From Acidimicrobiaceae bacterium (GTDB lineage: Bacteria > Actinomycetota > Acidimicrobiia > Acidimicrobiales > RAAP-2): 38,846 nt of DNA. Below the pieces are notes generated by a model. That model did not search any database. It was not told where the DNA came from and saw only the letters and a list, made by a program, of their open reading frames with translations. Shown here piece by piece: positions 24,691 through 32,263 of the stretch. A program made the position numbers and the translations under genes. Location: contig PKYK01000007.1 of NCBI GenBank assembly GCA_003133665.1, positions 1 through 38,846 on the forward strand. The letters run 5' to 3'. The stretch's first letter is position 1. Each line of letters opens with the position of its first letter.

Positions 24691-25389
24691 ATGGCTAATG
24701 AAGTCCACGACGAACGGCATCGCCAGATCTCCGATGGTTGGGTTCGGGCGGGGATCTTCGGAGTGAGCGACGGTCTGGTCACGAACATCTCGCTCATTCT
24801 GGGATTCGCTGGTGCCAATCCGGGCCACAACGTCGTTCGCCTCGCCGGTCTCGCCGGTCTGGTGGCCGGCGGTTTTTCCATGGCGAGCGGTGAGTACCTC
24901 TCGATGCGGGCCCAGAAGGAACTTCTCGAGTACGAGATCGATATCGAGCGAAAGTCCCTCGCGGACAGCCCCGAGGCCGAGCAGGAGGAGTTGCGGAACC
25001 TCTTTATCGCTCGCGGGATCGACGGCGAACTGGCCGAGCGTCTTTCGACCGACCTGATGCGCGATCCCGACTTGGCCCTGCGCACGCACACGCGAGAGGA
25101 ACTCGGCATCGATCCTTCGGCCACCGGCTCGCCGTGGCGAGCGGCGATCTCGTCGTTGGCGGCATTCTCCGCGGGAGCATTTGTGCCGCTGCTGCCGTGG
25201 CTGTGGTCGGCGTCGGGCAACGAGGTGTTGTGGTCGATTCTGTTCGCCGCGATCGGATCGGCCGCGGTTGGGGGAGCCATTGGCTGGTTCACCCGCCGAG
25301 GCATCGTGCGCTGGGCCCTTCGTCAGACATTCATTGCCGCTATGGCGGCTGCGGTCACGTTTGGCGTAGGCCGGCTGGTTGGTTCATAG
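24691..25389 (+). CDS. VIT1/CCC1 family (iron/manganese) transporter
   Basis: A 232-aa membrane protein of the VIT1/CCC1 family, exporters or sequestering transporters for Fe2+/Mn2+. The N-terminal helix region carries GIFGVSDGLVTNISLILGF and GLVAGGFSMASGEYLSMRAQKELLEYE, the family's metal-binding signature, followed by an acidic helical insert (about 85-145) with HTREELGIDPS, and three C-terminal helices. Start ATG 24691 is leaderless-like. The 3' end overlaps the convergent mshD by 35 bp. Together with the UPF0016 exporter, it gives the window two metal exporters. Confidence 0.87.
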   Translation: MANEVHDERHRQISDGWVRAGIFGVSDGLVTNISLILGFAGANPGHNVVRLAGLAGLVAGGFSMASGEYLSMRAQKELLEYEIDIERKSLADSPEAEQEELRNLFIARGIDGELAERLSTDLMRDPDLALRTHTREELGIDPSATGSPWRAAISSLAAFSAGAFVPLLPWLWSASGNEVLWSILFAAIGSAAVGGAIGWFTRRGIVRWALRQTFIAAMAAAVTFGVGRLVGS

Positions 25390-26227
25390 TTCTTCGGTTG
25401 AACCGGACGAGATGGTCTTCTCGTTCGACGCGAAAGCCCAGCGACTCGTAGAGCCTCTTCGCTTCGGCATTGGATTCGTCGACGAAGAGCACCGCAGTGG
25501 CAACGCCCTTCTTTCGCAGCGCGGCTAGTCCTTGGGTGACCATGACCCGCCCGAGGCTGCGACCCTGAAAGTCCGGGTGCACCGAAACGACGTAGATCTC
25601 GCCAAATCGGTCCGGATGGAGTTCGTGAACCTTGGTCCAACACGACGCCGCAAGACGCCCGTCGATTTCGAGGAGGAGGAATCCCGAGGGATCGAACCAT
25701 GGCTCTTGGGTCCGCTCCGCGAGGTCGTGGAGGAGCCACGCACCCTGCTCGGGGTGGTTAGCGAAAGCGGCGTTGTTCTGTTCGAGCCATCGGTCCTCGT
25801 CACGCTGGGGTTCAAAGTTGCGAAGCGTCGAGCCCGCCGGCACATCGGTGACGGGCACCGGAAGAGCGACTCGCAGGAACTGCAACGTGCGAATGACCGC
25901 GCCCGACTTGACCGGGTTCGCGTCGCGGGTCCACCAGTCGACTTCGGGATGGGTCAGCAGCACGGCATCCAGCAGTTGCTGGTCGAAGCCGCCGCCGCAC
26001 ATCTCGATCGTGGCCCGATCGGACCCGCTCAACAAGGCGTAGCCGATGAGCGACCCGTCGCGGTATTCGAGCCAGTGTTCGCCGGGCCAGCGGTGGACCA
26101 CGGTTCGGCGGCGACCCTCGTCGATCGCCTCACGACCCAGTTGCACCTCGGTACGGTTCAAGAGGTTGAGGACCTCGAGACGTTGTTCGGGTGTGAGCGA
26201 GAGCGTGCACCGCCACGAAGCGTCCAT
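25355..26227 (-). CDS. mshD: Mycothiol synthase (acetyl-CoA:Cys-GlcN-Ins acetyltransferase)
   Basis: A 290-aa protein with two GNAT domains, the MshD architecture; it performs the last step of mycothiol synthesis. The N-terminal half is degenerate (RWPGEHWLEYRDGSLIGYALL) and the C-terminal GNAT domain is well preserved: WTKVHELHPDRFGEIYVVSV, the acetyl-CoA loop DFQGRSLGRVMV, and LFVDESNAEAKRLYESLGF. Mycothiol is confined to Actinobacteria, so the call supports the organism guess. ATG 26227 has a TAATCT box exactly 6 nt upstream and no ribosome binding site. Confidence 0.9.
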   Translation of the reverse strand: MDASWRCTLSLTPEQRLEVLNLLNRTEVQLGREAIDEGRRRTVVHRWPGEHWLEYRDGSLIGYALLSGSDRATIEMCGGGFDQQLLDAVLLTHPEVDWWTRDANPVKSGAVIRTLQFLRVALPVPVTDVPAGSTLRNFEPQRDEDRWLEQNNAAFANHPEQGAWLLHDLAERTQEPWFDPSGFLLLEIDGRLAASCWTKVHELHPDRFGEIYVVSVHPDFQGRSLGRVMVTQGLAALRKKGVATAVLFVDESNAEAKRLYESLGFRVEREDHLVRFNRRTMNQPAGLRQT

Positions 26228-26233
26228 GCCCGA

Positions 26234-26239
26234 AGATTA
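26234..26239 (-). promoter_or_regulatory. Candidate leaderless -10 box for mshD
   Basis: TAATCT on the minus strand lies 6 nt before the mshD ATG at 26227, in the 22-bp gap after the 62-aa gene. Confidence 0.5.
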
Positions 26240-26249
26240 CCGGTCGGCC

Positions 26250-26438
26250 CTAGTTGATCCGGCCGGCAACACGGTTGAGTCGGCGCAGCAGAGCGCCGAC
26301 GGTGCGTTCAGCGGCGATGAGTTCGGTGTAGACGTCGCTCGCCATCGCCGATCCCTCGGCCTCGACGAGGGCCGTGATTCGCGCGGAGAGCTCGGTCATG
26401 GTCGAGGTGATGGTGTTGAGCTCGGTCTGCATTGTCAT
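26250..26438 (-). CDS. 62-aa helical hypothetical protein upstream of mshD
   Basis: A small, unrecognised protein. From ATG 26438 the sequence is mostly helical, with heptad-like spacing (TELNTITSTMTELSARITAL) and an ASDVYTELIAAERTVGALLR core. It has no membrane segment or cysteines. An AAAGG element lies 9 bases before the start; an in-frame ATG two codons on (26432) is an alternative. It ends 22 bp before mshD in the same direction. The composition looks like a real protein, but without database comparison I cannot say it is conserved. Confidence 0.65.
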   Translation of the reverse strand: MTMQTELNTITSTMTELSARITALVEAEGSAMASDVYTELIAAERTVGALLRRLNRVAGRIN

Positions 26439-26486
26439 CGACAGTGGCCTTTGGAAAGGTAGGGCGTGAAGGCACGCGTTGGCGAA

Positions 26487-26492
26487 TACTGT
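26487..26492 (+). promoter_or_regulatory. -10 candidate for the YgfZ-like gene
   Basis: TACTGT lies 8 nt before GTG 26501, slightly longer than the 6-nt spacing of other candidates. Transcription would begin at or just before the start codon. Confidence 0.35.
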
Positions 26493-26500
26493 AATGGTCT

Positions 26501-27199
26501 GTGAATACATCGACGATCACTTCAACGCAGCCGTTGCTGGAATGGTCGCAAATCGCCGTGCGCGGACCCCAGAGTGAGCAATTCTTGCAGGGCCAGTTGA
26601 GCCAGGACCTGACTCGACTCGACCCGTCGGGAAGTTGGTCGTTGCTCCTGCAGCCCGACAGCGTGGTCGTCACTTCGTGCTTCGTGGTTCGCGAGGCCGA
26701 CGGATTCACTCTGACCCTCGCGCGCGATCTCGGCGAGAGCGCGTTGTCGCGGCTCCGTCGATTCCACCTTCGAGTCGACTGCACCTTGACCCTCACCGAC
26801 GTCGAAGGCGGTCCGTTCGAAACGGCGTTGGAAATGATCAGCGCCGGATGGCCGGGTAGCGCCGAGTTCGCGGCCGGGCTGACGCCGCAGAGTTTCGGCG
26901 CGTCGTTTGTGGGAAAGACCGTCTCTTTCGCCAAGGGATGCTTCACCGGCCAGGAGCTGGTGGGTCGACTCGACGCTCGTGGTTCGAGCGTTCCGTGGCG
27001 CCTCGTGCGGGCCGAGGGCCCGAGCGTCGCACGAATCGATGAAGTGCTGCACTCAAAGGGACCCGACGGCCCCCAGGGCGTGACGACCGCCGCATCCACG
27101 GGCGACGCGATAGCGGCGTTGGGGATCGCGCATCGTTCGCTCCTGGACCCCGCGTACCTCGCCGCGTACCCGGATGTCACCATCGAAGCGATCCCTTAG
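26501..27199 (+). CDS. ygfZ: YgfZ/GcvT-like folate-binding protein (Fe-S cluster maintenance)
   Basis: A 232-aa protein of the GcvT-fold YgfZ family, folate-dependent proteins that help maintain certain Fe-S enzymes. The diagnostic motif is KGCFTGQELVGRLDARG near residue 145 (family pattern KGCYxGQE). Upstream, the N-terminal folate-binding part (IAVRGPQSEQFLQGQLSQDL) and GSWSLLLQPDSVV fit. It is on the short side for the family (often 280-330 aa), with a compact C-terminal region. It starts with GTG 26501 and is divergent from the 62-aa gene. Confidence 0.85.
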   Translation: MNTSTITSTQPLLEWSQIAVRGPQSEQFLQGQLSQDLTRLDPSGSWSLLLQPDSVVVTSCFVVREADGFTLTLARDLGESALSRLRRFHLRVDCTLTLTDVEGGPFETALEMISAGWPGSAEFAAGLTPQSFGASFVGKTVSFAKGCFTGQELVGRLDARGSSVPWRLVRAEGPSVARIDEVLHSKGPDGPQGVTTAASTGDAIAALGIAHRSLLDPAYLAAYPDVTIEAIP

Positions 27200-27221
27200 G
27201 GTGCGCGGGAGCACGCTGAAT

Positions 27222-27227
27222 TAGCCT
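27222..27227 (+). promoter_or_regulatory. Candidate -10 box upstream of the TrpF-like gene
   Basis: TAGCCT lies 7 nt before an ATG at 27235 that opens a 9-codon frame (MEAVRATAH, stop 27262-27264). That frame overlaps the GTG start at 27248. The GGAGG at 27237-27241 would serve GTG 27248. Confidence 0.35.
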
Positions 27228-27247
27228 GACCACCATGGAGGCTGTTC

Positions 27248-27910
27248 GTGCGACTGCTCATTGAGGGACTGTTCATCAAGGTGTCGGGGGTGACGACCGA
27301 GGAGGACGCACTCTTTGCGATCGGACTCGGGGCGAGCGCCGTCGGTTTCGAATTCGGTCCGACTCCGCGACAGATCTCGCCATCGGTGGCGCACGACATT
27401 GTTCGCCGTCTGCCCCAGGGGGCAATCTCGGTGGGCGTCTTTCGAAACGAACTGCCGAAACGAATTGTCGAGATTGCCAACACGTTGGGCCTTACCGCCG
27501 TGCAGATTGACGGAGCGATGACTGGTGAGCAGCTGGGCTACGTGGCCGAGCGCGTGAACACGGTGCTGCGAACCATTCCCAGCACCAGCGTCATAGATTC
27601 GCGCACGTCGTATTCGGGAGCGGACTACCTCTTGATCCCCGAGTCCGACGATCGCGACTCCCTGGTGGACTGCCTCGACACCTTCCTGGACGAGACCATT
27701 CGAACGCCACTCATCGCCTCGGGCGGCCTGACGTCGTCCAACGTGATCGACGTCGTGCAGAACTACCCGGTCTGGGGCGTCGACGTCCGCGGTGGTGTCG
27801 AGACATCGCCCGGCGTGAAGGACCCGGTGTTACTCGGCGAGTTCATTGCCAATGCCCGATGGGCGTACGAGAACTCCTACGTCGATCGTCACCACGACGA
27901 CTGGTTCTGA
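27248..27910 (+). CDS. TrpF-like (phosphoribosylanthranilate isomerase fold) protein lacking catalytic residues
   Basis: A 220-aa (beta/alpha)8 barrel clearly related to TrpF: IKVSGVTTEEDALFAI, GASAVGFEFGPTPRQIS, AISVGVFRNE, TAVQIDGA, IASGGLTSSNV and WGVDVRGGVETSPGVKD. In true TrpF the first motif is KICG with catalytic Cys; here it is KVSG. The usual LLDT...GGSGKTFDW segment, with the catalytic Asp and phosphate-binding loop, is replaced by LLIPESDDRDSLVD. VQLHG is VQIDG. It also has a C-terminal extension rich in Trp, Tyr, His and Asp. It may be a non-catalytic or repurposed barrel. GTG 27248 has GGAGG six bases upstream. No trp genes are nearby; the neighbour is fabF, 3 bp away and convergent. 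Confidence 0.75.
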   Translation: MRLLIEGLFIKVSGVTTEEDALFAIGLGASAVGFEFGPTPRQISPSVAHDIVRRLPQGAISVGVFRNELPKRIVEIANTLGLTAVQIDGAMTGEQLGYVAERVNTVLRTIPSTSVIDSRTSYSGADYLLIPESDDRDSLVDCLDTFLDETIRTPLIASGGLTSSNVIDVVQNYPVWGVDVRGGVETSPGVKDPVLLGEFIANARWAYENSYVDRHHDDWF

Positions 27911-27913
27911 TGC

Positions 27914-29113
27914 CTAGGCGCGGTGCCGGCGGAAGATCACGCTGCCGTTGTGACCGCCAAAGCCGAACGAGTTCGACAGGATCACGTCGACCTCCATTTG
28001 ACGGGGAGCGCCAATGACGACGTCGAGCGCCACCTCGGGGTCGATGTCGGTGGTTCCGGCGGTGGGCGGGACCGTCTGGTTCAGAAGGGTGAGCACTGAC
28101 GCCACACCCTCCAACGCGCCCGCCGCCGCGAGGGAGTGACCGAGGTGCCCCTTGATCGAGGTGACGGGAGGAGGGTTCTTGCCAAAGACGTGATGAACGG
28201 CGATGGCCTCAGCGAGATCGTTCAGCGGCGTTGACGTGCCGTGGGCGTTGATGTGCGAGACATCGCTCGCCGTGATGCCGGCGTCGGCCAGAGCGAGTTC
28301 CATGCAGCGAATCGCACCGCCGCCGGCCGGGTCGGGCGCGGTGATGTGGTAGGCGTCAGCGGTGGATGCGGCACCGATCACCTCGGCGAAAATGGTCGCG
28401 CCGCGGGCCACGGCGTGGTCCCACTCTTCGAGGATGAGGACTCCGGCACCTTCGCCCATGACGAAGCCATTGCGATGGACGTCGAAGGGACGCGAGAGCC
28501 CTTCGTTGCTCAACGCCGTCATGTTGCGAAAGCCGGCTTCAGCGATTTCGACGATCACGGCTTCCGCGCCTCCGGCGACGGCGACACTGCAACGTCCCGT
28601 CGCGACCAGTCGCGCGGCGTTGCCGATCGCGTGCGTTCCCGCGGCACAGGCGGTCGTGACCGTTTCGGCCGGTCCGCCTAGTCCGAAGCGCATGGACACG
28701 GCGGCAGTGGCGGCGTTGGGCATCATCATGGGGACCATGAAGGGCGACACCCGGTCGGGTCCCTTCTCGTTCAAGACCCGCATCTGCTCGAGCACCGTCT
28801 GCAGGCCCCCGATGCCGGTCGTGACGATGCTGCCGGCGTCAACGATGGGTCCGACCAGTCCGCTCTGACGCCACGCCTCGTCGGCGGCCATGAGGGCGTA
28901 GAGCGCAAACGGATCGAAACGACGAAGTTCCTTGGGGCCGCCGATATGCGAGGCGTCGAATGGGGCGATTCTCTTGCTGGCGGGCGCCGTGTCCGTGAGG
29001 AGTGATTTCCACAGTGCCTCGACGCCGATGCCGGCACACGTCAGTGCACCCAGCCCCGTGACGGCGACCCGGCGACCCGAGATGGGCCCCGACGGGGTGA
29101 CGGCGACCTGCAC
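27914..29113 (-). CDS. fabF: Beta-ketoacyl-ACP synthase II
   Basis: A 399-aa condensing enzyme of type II fatty acid synthesis. Catalytic Cys156 lies in TTACAAGTHAIG, and the two active-site His are in INAHGTSTPLND and KGHLGHSLAAAGALEG; the C-terminal NSFGFGGHNGSVIF is also typical. Start GTG 29113 overlaps the acpP stop by one base (TAGTG), so translation is probably coupled. Length is slightly shorter than the usual ~410 aa. The order fabD-fabG-acpP-fabF is a common bacterial fab cluster. Confidence 0.95.
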   Translation of the reverse strand: MQVAVTPSGPISGRRVAVTGLGALTCAGIGVEALWKSLLTDTAPASKRIAPFDASHIGGPKELRRFDPFALYALMAADEAWRQSGLVGPIVDAGSIVTTGIGGLQTVLEQMRVLNEKGPDRVSPFMVPMMMPNAATAAVSMRFGLGGPAETVTTACAAGTHAIGNAARLVATGRCSVAVAGGAEAVIVEIAEAGFRNMTALSNEGLSRPFDVHRNGFVMGEGAGVLILEEWDHAVARGATIFAEVIGAASTADAYHITAPDPAGGGAIRCMELALADAGITASDVSHINAHGTSTPLNDLAEAIAVHHVFGKNPPPVTSIKGHLGHSLAAAGALEGVASVLTLLNQTVPPTAGTTDIDPEVALDVVIGAPRQMEVDVILSNSFGFGGHNGSVIFRRHRA

Positions 29114-29352
29114 TACAGCTTGGCGTAGATGAGCTCGAAGGCTTCGCCGACGGTTCGAATGTCCTTCAACTCGTCCTCGGCTACTTCGATATTGAAGGTC
29201 TCCTCGAGCGCCATCACCAGTTCGACGAGGTCGAGGCTGTCGGCCCCGAGGTCGTCACTGAATGACGCCTCGGGCTTGACCTGTGAGGGGTCAACCGCGA
29301 GTACCTCGACGGCGTTGTCAGTGAATTTCGCGAGTGCTTCGTTACGGTCCAT
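29113..29352 (-). CDS. acpP: Acyl carrier protein
   Basis: A 79-aa acidic protein. Ser39 in [16 protein letters not shown] is the phosphopantetheine attachment site. ATG 29352 is preceded by AAGGGG about 7 bases upstream. Size and charge are those of a dedicated fatty-acid-synthesis ACP. It sits between fabG and fabF; a TACGAT box in the 59-bp gap to fabG may give it extra transcription, sensible for a protein needed in excess. Confidence 0.95.
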   Translation of the reverse strand: MDRNEALAKFTDNAVEVLAVDPSQVKPEASFSDDLGADSLDLVELVMALEETFNIEVAEDELKDIRTVGEAFELIYAKL

Positions 29353-29380
29353 GGTTCTACCCCTTGTTTAATATCGCTCC

Positions 29381-29386
29381 ATCGTA
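29381..29386 (-). promoter_or_regulatory. Candidate internal promoter -10 box for acpP-fabF
   Basis: TACGAT on the minus strand in the fabG-acpP gap. Transcription from about 29374 would give a ~22-nt leader with the AAGGGG site. No good -35 box was identified. Confidence 0.35.
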
Positions 29387-29411
29387 CTAAACGCCGTGGA
29401 GCCCATCGTCG

Positions 29412-30116
29412 CTAATGGCCGAGCGCGAGCCCTCCGTCGGCGGCAATGACCGCACCGGTGATGTAACGAGCGTGGTTACTCGCCAGAAACCCGACAACGC
29501 CAGCGATATCCGAGGGCTGTCCGATGCGACCCATGGGGATCATGGCCGCCATCTGGTCCTTGGCCGGTCCGAGATCGCTGGTCATGTCGGTCTCGATGAG
29601 TCCCGGAGCGACGACGTTCACGGTCACGCCACGGGTCGCCACCTCCTTGGCGAGGGACCGGGCGAGTCCCACGAGACCGGCCTTAGCGGCGGCGTAGTTG
29701 GCCTGTCCCGGGACGCCGATGAACGGGCTGATCGAGCCGATGAAGATGATCGAGCCCTGGCGGGCGCGCACCATCGAGGCCATGGTGGCCCGCACCGTGT
29801 AGAAGGCGCCGTCGAGATCGGTGGCCATCACTTCGCGCCACTGCTCATCGGTCATTCGCATCGCGAGGCCGTCGCGGGTAACGCCCGCGTTCACGACCGT
29901 GACCCCGACGGGCCCGAACTCCTCGATGGCCGCCTTCACCGCCTCGTTCACCTCATTCGAGTGCGACACGTCCACGGCGAAGGACTTCGCGCAGCCCGAC
30001 GGCGCATCGCCCGAGCGCGAGAGTGCGACCACCCGGTCGCCCAGCCCGATGAAGTGATCGGCGATCGCGGCGCCAATGCCGCGGCTGGCTCCGGTGACGA
30101 TGACGTGACGGCTCAT
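29412..30116 (-). CDS. fabG: 3-oxoacyl-ACP reductase
   Basis: A 234-aa short-chain dehydrogenase/reductase. It has the NADPH-binding TGASRGIGAAIA, the NAG motif (VVNAGVT), catalytic Ser128 in IGSIS, and Tyr141/Lys145 in YAAAK; it ends with TGAVIAADGG as FabG does. ATG 30116 overlaps the fabD stop (ATGA). A much longer upstream frame exists but runs antiparallel to nothing real and lies over fabD, so it was rejected. Confidence 0.93.
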   Translation of the reverse strand: MSRHVIVTGASRGIGAAIADHFIGLGDRVVALSRSGDAPSGCAKSFAVDVSHSNEVNEAVKAAIEEFGPVGVTVVNAGVTRDGLAMRMTDEQWREVMATDLDGAFYTVRATMASMVRARQGSIIFIGSISPFIGVPGQANYAAAKAGLVGLARSLAKEVATRGVTVNVVAPGLIETDMTSDLGPAKDQMAAMIPMGRIGQPSDIAGVVGFLASNHARYITGAVIAADGGLALGH

Positions 30117-31042
30117 AGAGGGATCTCCCGCAGTTCGGAAAGCGTCGACGGTGCGTACTGCTCGTCGAACGAGCGGATGCGCTTGGTGAGTCCGGTCAGC
30201 ACCCCGCTCGGGGGCATCTCGATGGTCGTGGTGACCGACTCCGGAAGAGCCAGGGTCGCGTCGAGGAACTCCACGGGTGAGGTCAACTGGCGAGAGAGCA
30301 GGGACCTCCACTCCTCGGCGGTCGTGTGGACGCGACCATCGACATTGGCGACCAACGTGGCGTCGGTGGCTCCCCACCTGGTGGTCGCGAGCGCGGCGTC
30401 GAGTTCTACCTGGGCGGGAGCCATGAGCGGCGAGTGAAATGCGCCGCCGACAGAAAGGGGAGTTGCCCGGCGCCAGCCCAACTCGCGGTGGCGCGCCAGC
30501 AGATCGTCGAGTCCTTCACGCGTCCCGCTCACGACGATCTGATCAGTGCCGTTGACGTTCGCGATCCACACCCCCGCCAGACTCGCCAGCGCCTCGCGGG
30601 CTCCGTCGCCGCCTCCCATCAGCGCCACCATCGACCCGGGGGTCGCCTCGGCCGCACGGGCCATCGCGGAGCTGCGCACCGAGATCAGCCGGGCGCCCTC
30701 ATCAATGCTCAAGAGACCCGAGGCGACGAGAGCGGAGAACTCGCCGAGACTGTGGCCGAGCAGATACCGGGGTCGTATCCCGAGATCGAGTAGTTCGAGG
30801 TAGCCCACGATGGAAAGTGCGAACGTCGCGATCTGCGCGCGGTCCGTCCGAACGAGTTCCTCGTCACTGGCCAACGTGACGAGGACTTCCACGTCGAGCC
30901 CCGCCGCGTCGCTGATGCGCGCGATCTGGTCCCAATGGCGCGACGCCTGCCACGCGAACCCCGCACCGCCCGAGAGAGATCCCTGACCGGGAAAGAGGGC
31001 GACGACATCGTCGCGAAGGGGGAGAGTTGGCCAATCAGACAT
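30113..31042 (-). CDS. fabD: Malonyl-CoA:ACP transacylase
   Basis: A 309-aa acyltransferase loading malonyl onto ACP. Landmarks: ALFPGQGS, nucleophile Ser98 in GHSLGE, the Arg in SVRSSAM and His203 in GGAFHSPLM, with IEMPPSGVLTGL near the end. ATG 31042 has no ribosome binding site but lies 6 nt after a TACCTT box that immediately follows the tRNA-Leu gene; it is the first gene of the fab cluster. Confidence 0.94.
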   Translation of the reverse strand: MSDWPTLPLRDDVVALFPGQGSLSGGAGFAWQASRHWDQIARISDAAGLDVEVLVTLASDEELVRTDRAQIATFALSIVGYLELLDLGIRPRYLLGHSLGEFSALVASGLLSIDEGARLISVRSSAMARAAEATPGSMVALMGGGDGAREALASLAGVWIANVNGTDQIVVSGTREGLDDLLARHRELGWRRATPLSVGGAFHSPLMAPAQVELDAALATTRWGATDATLVANVDGRVHTTAEEWRSLLSRQLTSPVEFLDATLALPESVTTTIEMPPSGVLTGLTKRIRSFDEQYAPSTLSELREIPL

Positions 31043-31048
31043 GTCCTA

Positions 31049-31054
31049 AAGGTA
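31049..31054 (-). promoter_or_regulatory. Candidate leaderless -10 box for fabD, adjoining tRNA-Leu
   Basis: TACCTT on the minus strand, exactly 6 nt before the fabD ATG and 6 nt after the tRNA-Leu 3' end. Any -35 contacts would lie within the tRNA gene. Confidence 0.5.
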
Positions 31055-31060
31055 ACAGCG

Positions 31061-31144
31061 TGCCCGGAGTGGGACTCGAACCCACACACCCTCTCGAGTA
31101 AAGACTTTTGAGGCCTCCGCGTCTGCCGATTCCGCCATCCGGGC
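31061..31144 (-). tRNA. tRNA-Leu (CAA)
   Basis: The minus strand folds into a class II cloverleaf: acceptor GCCCGGA paired with TCCGGGC and discriminator A, a leucine-type D-arm (GGCGGAATCGGCAGAC), anticodon loop CTCAAAA giving anticodon CAA, a variable arm and the T-arm GTGGGTTCGAGTCCCAC. The anticodon stem GAGGC/GTCTT includes two G-T pairs. 84 nt; CCA is not encoded. Confidence 0.93.
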
Positions 31145-31154
31145 TGCGGCGACA

Positions 31155-31160
31155 ACGGTA
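31155..31160 (-). promoter_or_regulatory. Candidate -10 box for tRNA-Leu
   Basis: TACCGT on the minus strand, ten bases before the tRNA 5' end. It lies back-to-back with the menC box at 31171. Confidence 0.35.
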
Positions 31161-31170
31161 GCAGTAACCG

Positions 31171-31176
31171 TAAGGT
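31171..31176 (+). promoter_or_regulatory. Candidate leaderless -10 box for menC
   Basis: TAAGGT lies 7 nt before ATG 31184. No Shine-Dalgarno site is present. Confidence 0.45.
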
Positions 31177-31183
31177 GGCTGGC

Positions 31184-32242
31184 ATGAAGGTGACGTTATG
31201 GCGCGAAGACGTGGCGATTCTGCGCCCGGTCGCCGCCGTCGCGCAGCGCCACGACAACCGGGTCCGTCTGTTCGTCCGACTGGAGCACGACGACGAGTGG
31301 GGATTCGGCGAGGTCGCACCCCAGACGAGAGCCCTCAACGGCGACCCGTCGGTCGACGAGGTCATTGACGAACTGGAGTCCGTGGTCCTTCCCCAGTTGC
31401 GCGAGGTCGTGAAGCGCGAGGGTTCGCCGCCCTCGTGGACGAGGGTCGCCCGTTTCGCGGGATCGCGGCCCAGCAGTCCGGTCGCGGTGAGCCTCGTGGA
31501 GATGGCCGTGCTCGACCGAGAACTGCGCGCGACGCATCGCGAGGCCCGGGCGCTCTGGCCGAAGCGTTTCTCGACCCCGGTTCAGAGCACGGTGTCGCTC
31601 CTGGACCTCGATCAGCCGTGGGTGATTGGCGACGACGTCGCGCGCGTTCGGGTCAAGACGGCCCCCGGACCGTTGGCCAGTGGGGCCCTCGACCGGTTGG
31701 CGGCGCTGACGGTCCCGATCGTGCTGGACTTCAACTGCTCGGCGAACGACGCCGGCGACGTGCTCGAGCAGGTTGCCCAGATTGGACCGGCCGCGACCAT
31801 CGCGGCGGTGGAACAGCCGTTCGCGCCGGGCAATGTCGTTGACCACGCGGTGCTCGGCCAACGGCTCCAGGTTCCGCTCAGTCTGGACGAAGGGGTTCGG
31901 TCGTTGCGCGATCTCGAACAGATTGTCCGCTACCGCGCGGCAAGGATCGTCTGCATCAAGCCGGCGCGCGTCGGGGGGCTCGCGAATGCCCGGACCCTGG
32001 TCGCCAAGGCCACCGAGCTCCACCTGGTCCCGTACTTCGGAGGATTCTTCGAATCGCCCTTCGCTCGGGGCGTCCATCGACTCCTGGCCGAGCACTGTGT
32101 CGGTGAACCCAGCGATCTCGCGGTCGTCGAGCTGGCCGGTCCGCTGAGCGGCCACGAGGTGGCTGACGCGCCAGGTGGCTTTGGAATCGCCCCCGCGCCC
32201 GGGATGCTCGAAGGGGCCACGGTCATAGCGGCGGGGGGCTGA
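31184..32242 (+). CDS. menC: o-Succinylbenzoate synthase
   Basis: A 352-aa enolase-superfamily enzyme of menaquinone synthesis. Features: N-terminal capping domain (WGFGEVAPQTRAL), catalytic Lys region RVRVKTAPG, metal ligands in VLDFNCSA (Asp), AAVEQPF (Glu) and SLDEGV (Asp), then the second Lys in CIKPARVGG. These are the OSBS/MenC pattern. The protein is a little divergent and could in principle belong to another enolase-superfamily activity, but menF and menG in the window favour MenC. ATG 31184 is used; GTG 31175 would add three residues and lies inside the presumed promoter. Confidence 0.87.
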   Translation: MKVTLWREDVAILRPVAAVAQRHDNRVRLFVRLEHDDEWGFGEVAPQTRALNGDPSVDEVIDELESVVLPQLREVVKREGSPPSWTRVARFAGSRPSSPVAVSLVEMAVLDRELRATHREARALWPKRFSTPVQSTVSLLDLDQPWVIGDDVARVRVKTAPGPLASGALDRLAALTVPIVLDFNCSANDAGDVLEQVAQIGPAATIAAVEQPFAPGNVVDHAVLGQRLQVPLSLDEGVRSLRDLEQIVRYRAARIVCIKPARVGGLANARTLVAKATELHLVPYFGGFFESPFARGVHRLLAEHCVGEPSDLAVVELAGPLSGHEVADAPGGFGIAPAPGMLEGATVIAAGG

Positions 32243-32251
32243 GGGCGGTTT

Positions 32252-32257
32252 TACACT
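32252..32257 (+). promoter_or_regulatory. Candidate leaderless -10 box for the coiled-coil/ANTAR pair
   Basis: TACACT lies exactly 6 nt before ATG 32264, with no ribosome binding site. Confidence 0.5.
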
Positions 32258-32263
32258 CGAAGT

